Shown here: in pieces, positions 14,801 through 21,755 of the stretch
Numbering within the stretch: position 1 is the first letter of the stretch
Layout: the number at the start of each line of letters is the position of its first letter
Virus record (IMG/VR): IMGVR_UViG_3300033064_001110
Span: 1 to 42,895 of that record
Direction: 5' to 3' (one strand)
DNA from: a virus
DNA length: 42,895 bases
Position numbers and translations under genes: made by a program
Notes under the pieces: generated by a model
What the model saw: the letters and a program-made list of their open reading frames with translations, nothing else
Database searches by the model: none
What the model was told of the DNA's origin: nothing

Positions 14801-14914
14801 GTTGGCTAGCTCTTTAATATCGGCCCACTGTTGATCTGTAGCACTACCCGTAAAGGTAGCCCTAAAGACTCCCTTGCCGATACGGACGGCTGTACTTTGT
14901 ATGGAGATGGTCAT
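11819..14914 (-). CDS. Large tail protein, probable tail tip / central hub component
   Basis: At 1031 residues this is the largest gene product in the window. It lies downstream of the tape measure among tail genes, where siphoviruses encode the hub or central fibre. The sequence is beta-rich throughout. Repeated sub-motifs such as SNDYVQIDDEIISYGE, GDFIEVGSEVIYLG and DSNGTGWLDRECVTWSG look like copies of a small beta-domain that binds virion partners. The C-terminal 100 residues are Gly/Ala rich. Start by ATGA overlap at 14914. No lysozyme or peptidase motif is seen. I do not recognise a gene-J-type protein at sequence level. Confidence 0.6.
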   Translation of the reverse strand: MTISIQSTAVRIGKGVFRATFTGSATDQQWADIKELANWDTKYWNGAAWVADTTSLVSAKRPDTDADYLEFKLNAPDGAYFLESTEAGIDAALGAVYFREQSASHEPFSIVIEGAENEIPYWYLDQNAFPEGVSQSLDMRDGVTQDDSLDLVLVDIDNWITENFEPNQVENTTTLDGAITDSQNTIDLVDGDEFDSNGTGWLDRECVTWSGKAADQLTGVSRGQNNTQARPHDDGTTFYDYMPNLRGRWLQVQDLSGNIIYGGIISQWTPGNNLATYDVFVEGTLSALDSTFAGILTAGQVAKQFVLSEKQKNGKDTGDTLFSVAWAYDHLGSNRSVDVRLKPGIYDTEPNENPQAGHIAFEFHRACNEAFDNWSTANNDRASLNIEKATVSEDYKISFVIGYAPEVWFIHGDTNDALPRLGFDLEEDYYSGPEGPGYHRVKTIELPDPISTGIGSMSVDIPLETAFLNLQGAEDFGNSDYVQIDDEIISYGEVDEGDAASDTLDAGQGIDSVTQEEVYLDDTTGFAEGDFIEVGSEVIYLGRLLGGTSWYDGFTGCTRACMGTTAATHVAGAAVTKISVPRLTDCVRGQFGTEKESHSTGSGIAEIACSDFIDANDILTPLTPFEWLAGLLGIDDNDIIWTMETLPDVSLFIPEDIVNKASFEEIQWRTPTNANHSFLAISGADESYRDVCTNIVKPLNAFLYVDNDGKIAINRFAVILKHQNAEHTLVENDLLASNPPTIEWVEDARVQRMIVDLGKRPGSSEFENKLILNNSQEKNRFFQAAESVASLDAGYYYGSTSSVREFSDFDTWLVMLSTDITTRFSRFLYQVRLATALDNVEDVKIGDRVSLVHSQLPIGDGTRGLSANFSVVEYRKNLENKTAELRLSPQPTGNFPGWNFSAKVTSYNAGVPQITISQNDWWNQVNGLELPDILSPSDSMLVKQVVAGRISGGPIAITLDGSAIPQWAGGSATLGLAGAPGTAPAANDILVAAAYDTVGAVDLQDFAYIADSSGKLGAADDDGHDYVPMVG

Positions 14915-15339
14915 TGATAATTTATTGCGCCTGTATTTATTCTTTCGGCCCCATTGCCTGCATGCTTATTTATTAGACTTATTATTCGTCTGGCCTCTAG
15001 GTGTTTATCTCTCTTTATTCTATCCTGAAGTTCTTCATCCGTTATCGTTCCTAGCTGTGCCTTTGATCTGAATCTGCGCCAGAACCTAACATCATATTTC
15101 ATCAGCATCTTTACAATCTGCCAAGCCCTTGCAAGTTCTGCCTCTAATATCTCGCATCTTATTTCTACGCTGTCTATTTTATCGGTGTCGTTACTTCCCC
15201 TTGTATCCTCAACTATCTTCAATGCTTCCTGCATTGTCTGGTGGTATCCAAGATTAACCGGAGTTGTTTTTTTGTGCAATATTTCTAATGCCGCATCATA
15301 CTCTTCCTTTGTGACAGTCTTTACTTCTAATCCCATCAT
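14911..15339 (-). CDS. Hypothetical 142-residue basic helical protein
   Basis: AAGGAGGGGA precedes two adjacent ATGs (15339 and 15336); the second has better spacing, the first is given. The protein is helical, with a coiled-coil-like centre (EIRCEILEAELARAWQIVKMLM) and a basic region (RFWRRFRSKAQLG). A C-terminal NKHAGNGAERINTGAI segment recalls, loosely, the end of the tape measure. Function is unknown; a tail assembly helper is possible from position. Confidence 0.5.
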   Translation of the reverse strand: MMGLEVKTVTKEEYDAALEILHKKTTPVNLGYHQTMQEALKIVEDTRGSNDTDKIDSVEIRCEILEAELARAWQIVKMLMKYDVRFWRRFRSKAQLGTITDEELQDRIKRDKHLEARRIISLINKHAGNGAERINTGAINYQ

Positions 15340-15347
15340 TCCCCTCC

Positions 15348-16064
15348 TTAATCCTTAACAATAAAAGCTATCTGAAAATCCCAAAGCCCTGAATTATTCC
15401 CCCGTCTCTGTGGGGATAGAACCGAGTTAGATCCGTAGTCTATCACAAGCTGATTCATCCTCTCGCTTGCGTTATCGCTAACTAGTCCCTCCCAATCAGA
15501 TACGTAATAAAGATCATTCCCAGCAAAAGCACTATCCCAGATATCTCTACCCACAGACGCAAGTTCATCAGTTACCCCATTCCAGGCTATGGTACGCCTT
15601 CTAAGCGTTGAGTTTTGACTGATGCTTGTACTGCCATCAACAGAGACAGCAGAACCAGCACGGGCCGATATGGGGCCTAGAGTGTCTAAGCCTACTCCGG
15701 TTGCAACAAGAGTATTCTTGACCTCACCTGTGGAAGTTTGACTTGATGCCGCGCCTGTAGGCAAAGTGTCAAAGCCAAATTGCGCCCACCCGTCAACGTC
15801 GAGGATGTAGAATGTTGCTACACCTACCAGAACCTTGACTGTTACTCCGTAGTCGCTGGTATCATCGGCCTGAATAGTGACAGTGAATGTAGCTTGAACA
15901 GTCTTGAGTTGTACTTCGAGCTCTTCACATAGCTCCTCAATGGTCGGATAGGTAGCCGCCGTCAATGATAGGGCTTGAGCTCCACCACCATAAAATATTG
16001 ATACTGTATTGTTTGCAGCAGTCACCGTGATGGGTGCCATTAGTGCGGCGTGTCCTGAAGGCAT
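15348..16064 (-). CDS. Tail protein, paralogue of the 16835-17533 product
   Basis: This 238-residue protein matches the 232-residue product of 16835-17533 in layout: an N-terminal beta-hairpin then a helix (TIEELCEELEVQL versus DETSDIVTALDG), a central FGFDT versus LGYDT box, and a C-terminal SVLSPQRR...LWDFQIAF versus SVLTQR...YWTLQLRL. This is an alignment by eye. Both probably build the tail tip or distal tail. The start at 16064 directly follows the TAG of the previous gene; M9 is an alternative. Confidence 0.55.
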   Translation of the reverse strand: MPSGHAALMAPITVTAANNTVSIFYGGGAQALSLTAATYPTIEELCEELEVQLKTVQATFTVTIQADDTSDYGVTVKVLVGVATFYILDVDGWAQFGFDTLPTGAASSQTSTGEVKNTLVATGVGLDTLGPISARAGSAVSVDGSTSISQNSTLRRRTIAWNGVTDELASVGRDIWDSAFAGNDLYYVSDWEGLVSDNASERMNQLVIDYGSNSVLSPQRRGNNSGLWDFQIAFIVKD

Positions 16065-16265
16065 CTATTCTTTACCTGTGATAATCAGCAGCCACTCTTT
16101 CATGATTGCCCTTAGAACATCTTTCATGTCCGGCGTGTCTTCTATGGGTATATCGCCATCTATGTATCCCTGTATTGTTGACACTGGAACAACGTGCATA
16201 TTTCCATATGAGTCACGAATGGTTAAGTGTTCCCTATGGTCAGCAAGGACTATTAAGGACTCCAT
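16065..16265 (-). CDS. Hypothetical 66-residue protein
   Basis: The start at ATG 16265, just after the stop of the 35-residue membrane gene and behind GGTGGTGAT, is preferred over 16322, which lies inside that gene. The N-terminal half looks like a small beta-barrel (ESLIVLADHREHLTIRDSYG), the C-terminal half a helix. Function is unknown. It belongs to a run of very small genes between two paralogous tail genes. Confidence 0.55.
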   Translation of the reverse strand: MESLIVLADHREHLTIRDSYGNMHVVPVSTIQGYIDGDIPIEDTPDMKDVLRAIMKEWLLIITGKE

Positions 16266-16266
16266 A

Positions 16267-16374
16267 TCACCACCCCATCGAATCAAGAAACATGTTGATA
16301 AAATACAGCGCCCACCATCCAAGGCAAAGGGCTATGAGGACTAGGATAAGGGCGTTTTGTTTGTGGTGGGTCAT
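16267..16374 (-). CDS. 35-residue single-span membrane microprotein
   Basis: The ATG at 16374 overlaps the stop of the upstream membrane gene (ATGA), and its TGA lies one base before the next ATG. The peptide has a short basic N-terminus (THHKQN), a hydrophobic span (ALILVLIALCLGWWALYF) and a short tail. Tight coupling and the clean membrane segment support translation. Function is unknown. It follows another N-terminally anchored protein, so the two may act together at the membrane. Confidence 0.6.
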   Translation of the reverse strand: MTHHKQNALILVLIALCLGWWALYFINMFLDSMGW

Positions 16375-16598
16375 TGGTCTGTAAAAAAGCTGACGTTCGG
16401 AGTGCAATCACAGCTAGTTGTGGTTAGCGTGAATCCACCTTTTTCATCAGTATCCCAATGCATGTTGTTCATCAGATCCCTAGCTTTTTGCATTTCAATT
16501 ATTTCGTTCTTCAACTGAATCTGCTTAATGGTAAGAATCGTACTTATGGCGCTTGTTAAAATCATAATGCCGCACGCTATATAAATTGCCAGTTCCAT
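16371..16598 (-). CDS. 75-residue membrane-anchored protein with a Cys pair
   Basis: AAAGGAGGGGCT precedes ATG 16598. The N-terminus is a membrane span (LAIYIACGIMILTSAISTIL), followed by a charged helix and a C-terminal segment with CDC. No lipobox fits well. This is unusual inside a tail gene block, where soluble proteins are expected. A role in host takeover, exclusion or an auxiliary holin is possible. Confidence 0.6.
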   Translation of the reverse strand: MELAIYIACGIMILTSAISTILTIKQIQLKNEIIEMQKARDLMNNMHWDTDEKGGFTLTTTSCDCTPNVSFFTDQ

Positions 16599-16619
16599 AG
16601 CCCCTCCTTTACGCAGCCC

Positions 16620-16838
16620 TTAACCTAAGCTGCCACGATTAAACCAACCTGAAATAAAAGCATCGGCCATCACGACCAACGCTAATGAAGGCTTATCAAA
16701 ACATACTTGATAAAGCCCAGTCTCTTTACATTGTTCAATGCGTATATTTCCATAATCACGATCCTGTTGAGGTGAAGTCGCGAATCTAATAAACGACTCT
16801 GCAAGTTCTTTCTCATCAACCTTCATTGCAATATTCAT
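16620..16838 (-). CDS. Hypothetical 72-residue protein
   Basis: TGAGGGCAGC precedes ATG 16838, which overlaps the stop of the tail paralogue (ATGA). The protein has a helical N-terminus (EKELAESFIRFA), two beta segments (NIRIEQ, YQVCF) and a C-terminal amphipathic end (ALVVMADAFISGWF). No family is recognised. Confidence 0.55.
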   Translation of the reverse strand: MNIAMKVDEKELAESFIRFATSPQQDRDYGNIRIEQCKETGLYQVCFDKPSLALVVMADAFISGWFNRGSLG

Positions 16839-17533
16839 GCTGCCCTCAGTCTCAACTGAAGAGTCCAGTATCGATACTTGTTTACAGTCCTTTGGGTCAA
16901 TACACTTTGACTACCTTCGATCATGCTTTCATCTAGCTTGTATTGCCCAATCTGTGAGGCCGAATCATTGACCGTAATTAAGGCCCCGGCTCCTGCTAGT
17001 CCATACCATGCTTCAGTCGCTATCCTTTGGGTATCGTCAATATACAGATGGCTAAATCCTTGTGTAGTCAGGTTTGCTATGGGTATCTGCTTGATGCCGC
17101 CTTGAAGTCCTATCGCCTGTTGTACGATGGTTTGTCTGCCCTCTTGGGTCTTCTCGTTGATAACGTCTAGCCATATGGTATTTGATGGGTAGTTTTCTGC
17201 CGTGAATTTTATACCTGCAGCATGTGTTTCTGTTGTGTCATATCCTAGCAAACCCCACAGATTGTTATATAGGGCAGCATTAGAAGAGCTTGTAGAATCG
17301 TAGAATAGCGGTGTGAATATACCAACAGCAGAGCACGCCACCTTGCCTGTAGTGGAGAGTGTCCAATTCAATGACGAAACGCCGTCTAATGCAGTAACGA
17401 TATCGGATGTTTCATCATAGTCAGTGGCGGGGATAGTATCGGTATGTGTCACAGGTCCGGCAGTAGTATATTTTAGAGAGACATTCCCGAATCCATCAGC
17501 ACTTAGGCTCTGTTGGGCGTGGAAGTTAATCAT
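16835..17533 (-). CDS. Tail protein, paralogue of the 15348-16064 product
   Basis: In this 232-residue protein, the start at 17533 is chosen because it overlaps the upstream TAA (TAATG); the ATG at 17563 lies in the previous gene and lacks a ribosome site. The sequence is beta-rich and shares the box order described for its paralogue, ending in YWTLQLRLR. Its place just after the tape measure cluster fits a distal tail or tip component. An enzymatic role is unlikely, since no conserved catalytic motif is visible. Confidence 0.55.
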   Translation of the reverse strand: MINFHAQQSLSADGFGNVSLKYTTAGPVTHTDTIPATDYDETSDIVTALDGVSSLNWTLSTTGKVACSAVGIFTPLFYDSTSSSNAALYNNLWGLLGYDTTETHAAGIKFTAENYPSNTIWLDVINEKTQEGRQTIVQQAIGLQGGIKQIPIANLTTQGFSHLYIDDTQRIATEAWYGLAGAGALITVNDSASQIGQYKLDESMIEGSQSVLTQRTVNKYRYWTLQLRLRAA

Positions 17534-17802
17534 TATGGTTTTCTTGCAAGGAACTTTGCACATTCAGGAGTCATTAGAAAGCCCTCTCCGTCATCTGCTG
17601 GTCCGTCATATGGAGGAACAATTCCAGCGTTTCTAAACACGCCGCTTGATTCTATGTTGTATTCGAAGTCACCTTCATTGCTAATGGCTGCAAGTAGTTC
17701 TTTTGAAGCTGTTACCTTTTGCACGTTGACCGTCTGACGCTTTGTCCATCTTCCAACTAGAAAGCCAGCTAGCATGAATAGCGGTATTGATAAGAGTTCC
17801 AT
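17533..17802 (-). CDS. 89-residue protein with an N-terminal membrane span
   Basis: AAGGGGG fits the second of two ATGs (17802) best. The N-terminus ELLSIPLFMLAGFLVGRW is a probable membrane anchor or uncleaved signal. The soluble remainder is mixed and ends FLMTPECAKFLARKP. It is the second gene after a promoter at 18065-18093. Function is unknown. It is one of several small membrane proteins in this tail block. Confidence 0.6.
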   Translation of the reverse strand: MELLSIPLFMLAGFLVGRWTKRQTVNVQKVTASKELLAAISNEGDFEYNIESSGVFRNAGIVPPYDGPADDGEGFLMTPECAKFLARKP

Positions 17803-18047
17803 CATTCCCCCTTGGCTGCTCTGTAGCCCCATTTGAAATCAATGAATGCGGACCTAAGCATATATAGTGTGTCCTTATCCGTGTCGCCGAATATATCTAT
17901 ACAATACATCTTTGAATCACAATCCGTCCGCACCCATTCGCTTGACTCTATGCTGCTTAGAAGAATGCCATGATGGTCTACAAGATGCTTAAGAAAAAAT
18001 AACGAAAGGCTCTTGCTTGTGGTATTGCCTATATAATTCTTATCCAT
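17802..18047 (-). CDS. Hypothetical 81-residue protein, first gene after an internal promoter
   Basis: TAGGAGGTGGATC selects ATG 18047 over an upstream start at 18074 that overlaps the promoter's -10 box. The sequence has a helical N-terminal half with HLVDHHG and a C-terminal alpha/beta segment with two cysteines. No family is recognised. Its own promoter implies a level of expression different from the upstream tape measure gene. Confidence 0.6.
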   Translation of the reverse strand: MDKNYIGNTTSKSLSLFFLKHLVDHHGILLSSIESSEWVRTDCDSKMYCIDIFGDTDKDTLYMLRSAFIDFKWGYRAAKGE

Positions 18048-18064
18048 GATCCACCTCCTAACCC

Positions 18065-18093
18065 ATAGTACCAAAGGAGGGTGGGCTTGTCAA
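18065..18093 (-). promoter_or_regulatory. Internal promoter after the tape measure gene
   Basis: TTGACA (18088-18093) is followed after 17 bp by TACTAT (18065-18070) on the minus strand. The TGA stop of the tape measure gene (18090-18092) is part of the -35 box. The predicted start point lies just before the ribosome site of the 81-residue gene, so the leader would be very short. Confidence 0.65.
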
Positions 18094-19796
18094 GTCTGAG
18101 CTACAGCCCTACGGTCAATCCTTGGAGCACCCTTGCCAGAATGTTTGTTGATTAGCCCGTTGATGGTTCTAGCGGTATCCTGGCCACCCACTACGCCGTT
18201 GATGTTAAAGATGATGGTTTGCGTACCCGAGTCCTCTCTATCTTCCCTAGGGGTCAATGACGGCACTCCTGTGGCACTTGCTCCACCGCCTAGAGGGGCT
18301 CCGCCACCAGGGATGGCAGCGCCGGACGCATTAGCTTGACCTTCGCTTCGGAGAGATGAAGAAGCAGCCATCATTACACCACCCGCAATCGCCAGCGCAA
18401 TACCACCGGCAATTGCAGCATATGGATTCATGGATTGAATAGCTAATAATCCAATACCATATGCAACCATTGCAGCGCCAACCTTAATTGCAAACTGGCC
18501 AAGTAAATCCAAAACAGATGCGAGTAATGCAGATCCATGTACTTCTTGTTGAAACATCATTTGCCCTAATGTTTCCCCAAACATGACCGACAGTTGAAGA
18601 TACCCATTCATTAATGAACTATTGACAGCCTGGGCAATGCCCATGCTACCTCTGCCATATTCTTCTTGCGCTGCTAGCCGCTTCTGTAATTCGTCTTGTT
18701 CCATCTCAGTTATGCGCTCTGCCTGAGACTGTGCAAAGTCAAATTCAATATCACGCTGCTGCTGTTGACCACGTTCGAAGAATCCCATGTCGCCTTCAGG
18801 ACCTGCACCCGGTTCTTGTCCAATGAATCCTAAACCAGCTATTCTTTCAGCTTCAGACTGGACAGGCTTTAACTCTGCCGTCTTCTTCGCTTCTTTTAAT
18901 TCGGGCAGTGGCGGCGGCTCAATTATATTTGGCACCAGTGGCTTAACCTGTGTAATGATTCCAAAAAATTCTGGTAGCTCATTCCACATCTTTGCTACGT
19001 CTTCTACTACCTCGGTCATTTCCTTTAGAATAATATTAAGAACGGCAGAATCATTTATAGTCGCTGCAAAGTCTGATTTTAAATTGCCAAGGGCTACCCC
19101 TAGTTTGTCATATTTATCAGTTGCTAAAACAATAGCTTCGGTACTATCACCATGCTTTTCTGCTAGCGCGGCAACCAATACCTCTTGAGTTTTGAGCGCT
19201 CTTTCTGTTCTGGTTAAAGTTCCGTTTAGTTTCTCAAACTCTTCAACCTCCGCTGCTACCTCATCGGCCAACTCACCAAATACCCTGCGAAGGGATCTTG
19301 CATTACCACTAGCGATAGCTGCTGATACACTTGATTCAATTGTTTCAAATGCCTGCCCGGTTTCCTTGCTGGCATCCCTCATCTCTCTCAGTAGGAGATT
19401 GACGCCTTCGGCATTGGTTCCAAATCTAGCAAGCGTGTTAGCAAACTTCATTAAGTCCGTATCGGTACGAGTAAAATTGACAGACTTTCTAAAGTTATTC
19501 ATTGACGTTGCAAGGTTGCCGAAGTTCTTTACAGCAGCCTCGCCTAGCATCTTGTCAACAGCGCCTTCACGGCCAAGTGCTGAGACCTCTTTCATTATCT
19601 TAACAACAGCCGCAAGCGCAACGCCAACAGCAACAACACCGATGGCTAGTTTTTTATAATCGGTGGCTCCCTTTTTTGCTCCTTCACTAGTGGCATCCTT
19701 GAGTTTCTTAGTATTCTTTTGGGCCTTCTTCAGATCGGGATTAAGGGTATCGGTAGTCCCTAAGTCCACTTTAAGTGTTGCGTCTTTTTTAGCCAT
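18090..19796 (-). CDS. Tail tape measure protein
   Basis: In this 568-residue protein, a basic N-terminal coiled coil leads to a hydrophobic span (LAIGVVAVGVALAAVV, about 50-65). A long helical body follows, then a Gly/Ala-rich membrane-like zone (about 430-485), a Gly/Ser linker and a C-terminal FNINGVVGGQDTARTI...GAPRIDRR segment like those at tape measure ends. It follows the two chaperone frames, the invariant order in siphoviruses. By the usual rule of about 0.15 nm per residue the tail would be near 85 nm. The ribosome site is poor and the start overlaps the chaperone frame, so coupling is likely. It is short for the family. Confidence 0.85.
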   Translation of the reverse strand: MAKKDATLKVDLGTTDTLNPDLKKAQKNTKKLKDATSEGAKKGATDYKKLAIGVVAVGVALAAVVKIMKEVSALGREGAVDKMLGEAAVKNFGNLATSMNNFRKSVNFTRTDTDLMKFANTLARFGTNAEGVNLLLREMRDASKETGQAFETIESSVSAAIASGNARSLRRVFGELADEVAAEVEEFEKLNGTLTRTERALKTQEVLVAALAEKHGDSTEAIVLATDKYDKLGVALGNLKSDFAATINDSAVLNIILKEMTEVVEDVAKMWNELPEFFGIITQVKPLVPNIIEPPPLPELKEAKKTAELKPVQSEAERIAGLGFIGQEPGAGPEGDMGFFERGQQQQRDIEFDFAQSQAERITEMEQDELQKRLAAQEEYGRGSMGIAQAVNSSLMNGYLQLSVMFGETLGQMMFQQEVHGSALLASVLDLLGQFAIKVGAAMVAYGIGLLAIQSMNPYAAIAGGIALAIAGGVMMAASSSLRSEGQANASGAAIPGGGAPLGGGASATGVPSLTPREDREDSGTQTIIFNINGVVGGQDTARTINGLINKHSGKGAPRIDRRAVAQT

Positions 19797-20115
19797 GATC
19801 TTTTTTGGCCTTATCTAATCTCTGTCTCTCAACTTGATTATCAAGCTTCCTCAGAAGTCTCATTGCATCAACGTATCTTGCTGGGTGTTCGTGGAATCCA
19901 CGACTATACGGGAGGATACCGTTTTTGTAATCGGCATATAAGGAGAAAGCATCATCGCCATTGATGATCACTAGGGTTTGACGTTCTGCAAAACACAAGG
20001 GGCATTCAGTAAGGACATATTCTATATCCTTGGTAGCCCCTTCGTATGGGTAGTGGCCCTTGCTGCCGTGTCCTATATGGGCGGGATGTTCTGAAGAAAG
20101 GACACGGAAGGCCAC
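19789..20115 (-). CDS. Tail assembly chaperone, downstream frame (gpT-like extension)
   Basis: This 108-codon frame begins at GTG 20115, overlapping the TAG of the first chaperone frame, and has no good ribosome site. It is in the -1 frame relative to the upstream gene and is joined to it in frame if ribosomes slip at A AAA AAC (20121-20127). The product would be a fusion of about 243 residues, the counterpart of lambda gpGT, which binds the tape measure and tail tube protein during assembly. Contents include a CPLCF motif and a basic C-terminus (DNQVERQRLDKAKKDHG). Separate initiation at the GTG by coupling remains possible. Confidence 0.75.
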   Translation of the reverse strand: MAFRVLSSEHPAHIGHGSKGHYPYEGATKDIEYVLTECPLCFAERQTLVIINGDDAFSLYADYKNGILPYSRGFHEHPARYVDAMRLLRKLDNQVERQRLDKAKKDHG

Positions 20116-20519
20116 TATGAGTTTTTTAGTTCGTCCCTATTGATCACGCAGCGTTTGACGATAGCAGCGCCGATGCTGATCATTTCACCGTCTGACAGTC
20201 CACTCTTTTTGATCCATGACTTACTCACAAGCCCAGCCTTTAAAGACTTTGAATCAGTCCACGGCTCACCGTCCCGCTTGCCTACGTTCTCGATGCGTTT
20301 GGTGTGACGCCTGAAGGCTCTAAGCAGCATAGGATAGCCACCACCATTCATGTATTCCATGCGGTCTTCAATATCAGGCTCATTGCAGACATACCTGATA
20401 AGCTCTTTACCGTCCTGTGCTACAAGATGGGACGGATCCCAGTCCTCAAGATACGTGATGTAATCCGAACTCTCGATGTCCAGCGCCGGATCTGGTTCCG
20501 AAAAAAGTACAATGCTCAT
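20115..20519 (-). CDS. Tail assembly chaperone, upstream frame (gpG-like)
   Basis: This 134-residue protein starts at ATG 20519 behind AAGGAGGGGTA. It lies between the tail tube and tape measure genes, where gpG-type chaperones are found. The sequence is acidic at the N-terminus and helical later, with a basic middle (RAFRRHTKRIENVGKRDG). It ends ELKNS, and the last codons CTA AAA AAC contain a correctly phased slippery heptamer two codons before the TAG. Most ribosomes would terminate to give this short form. No sequence family is recognised; the call rests on position and the frameshift. Confidence 0.75.
   Translation of the reverse strand: MSIVLFSEPDPALDIESSDYITYLEDWDPSHLVAQDGKELIRYVCNEPDIEDRMEYMNGGGYPMLLRAFRRHTKRIENVGKRDGEPWTDSKSLKAGLVSKSWIKKSGLSDGEMISIGAAIVKRCVINRDELKNS
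20121..20127 (-). promoter_or_regulatory. Programmed -1 frameshift site A AAA AAC
   Basis: In the zero frame the codons are CTA AAA AAC TCA TAG. The heptamer A AAA AAC is the X XXY YYZ pattern most efficient in bacteria. After a one-base backward slip the frame continues CTC ATA GTG GCC into the downstream chaperone frame with no stop. The site lies just before the zero-frame stop and upstream of the tape measure gene, as in lambda G/GT and most siphoviruses. Confidence 0.85.
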
Positions 20520-20528
20520 TACCCCTCC

Positions 20529-21755
20529 TTATGTTTGATCGCCGAAAATTGTAAACGTCCATTCTTTGATATCTTCAGCAGGACGTAAAGGTTTGATTTC
20601 TAAGTCCCAAGCCATGATGCCGTTGACATCGCTCTTTGTCCTGGTCATTATCTGGCAACGCCTGAGAGAAAGCGCCGCACTATTTGGGAATGTTCCCATC
20701 GTAGTCATCCACGCGAACTCCGTACCATCGTCGTAATATGACTCCGGCAGGAACGTCAACTCTGGATCATCCATTACCGTCACTGTCAGCATAGGTCCAC
20801 GTTCTGTTAGTATCCATTGGCCCCTTGCATTGGTTGAGCATGCGTTGGTATTTTCAGACCATACCAAGCCAGTATCGAAGCTCATGGAGGCCATCGCCAC
20901 AGCTACACCATCAACGGTGGAACAAGATCCATTAACGCTAATGGAGTTGGCCTGAGTCGGGATAGCAGAAGCGCCACCGGCTACAGTGATATATGGCGCT
21001 GCATCATCCGCCCTTGCTTTGGAGTCTGCTAGCATGTCCCACTGTAACTGCCAGAATGCGCCTGGGTCTGTCCCTACTGCACCCGCTATGACCAGGTTAC
21101 CTAAACACCCCGCCACGGTATCAACGATTGAATCCGTCCCTGTAGGGATGATTGAGTTTGCAACGATTGAAACCGAAGTGCCTCCACCGTCAATGGGTGT
21201 GATGTCTGTTCCAGCGTACATGATACCATCGTCTGTCGGTTGAACACTGATGGCGTCAACAGTGTAGAGCGTTGCACTTACGCCTGCTGATATAGATTGC
21301 ACTTGGCCCACTTCAGGAGTAGCTGTCCCATTGTAAGATACTGCAAGAATATCACCCACGGCAGGATCGTCGCCATCATGCTGCAATACGGTTGTGGTTG
21401 AAGATGCCGCTGTAAGCCCCTCAGACGTTCCTGCTGATGCCGTAACACATGCTGCTAGCAGATCATCATACTGAGGGTTTAGATCCGCCACAGAGCCGTC
21501 TGCGTTGGTATCGGTGCCACCCATGAGAGCAAGAGAGAGTTTAGCCGTTGCTGATTTTGTGCCCTGCTCAAGTTGCCCACTCATCATATCCGCTCTGCTC
21601 AGATTCAGATCAATCTGCTCAGTAGTGCCGGTCAGCTCCAAGCTATCATCCACCGGTTGGATCTGCTGATAGTCTGCGTCTGTAGTTCTCGCAGTTCCAA
21701 AGGTTGCCTCATCGGCGACGAATACATCAAACTTATTACTTGGATACCTGCTCAT
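20529..21755 (-). CDS. Major tail tube protein
   Basis: This 408-residue protein precedes the chaperone pair, the standard position of the tail tube gene. The first 90 residues (a KFDVFVADEATFG start, later SATAKLSLALMGG) and the last 130 residues have the alternating beta pattern of tube proteins. The middle contains Ser/Thr/Gly-rich repeats with ISVNGSCSTVDGV, suggesting inserted Ig-like or decorating domains, which explains the length above the usual 150-300. Start overlaps the previous stop (TAATG). Abundance is expected to be high. Confidence 0.7.
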   Translation of the reverse strand: MSRYPSNKFDVFVADEATFGTARTTDADYQQIQPVDDSLELTGTTEQIDLNLSRADMMSGQLEQGTKSATAKLSLALMGGTDTNADGSVADLNPQYDDLLAACVTASAGTSEGLTAASSTTTVLQHDGDDPAVGDILAVSYNGTATPEVGQVQSISAGVSATLYTVDAISVQPTDDGIMYAGTDITPIDGGGTSVSIVANSIIPTGTDSIVDTVAGCLGNLVIAGAVGTDPGAFWQLQWDMLADSKARADDAAPYITVAGGASAIPTQANSISVNGSCSTVDGVAVAMASMSFDTGLVWSENTNACSTNARGQWILTERGPMLTVTVMDDPELTFLPESYYDDGTEFAWMTTMGTFPNSAALSLRRCQIMTRTKSDVNGIMAWDLEIKPLRPAEDIKEWTFTIFGDQT

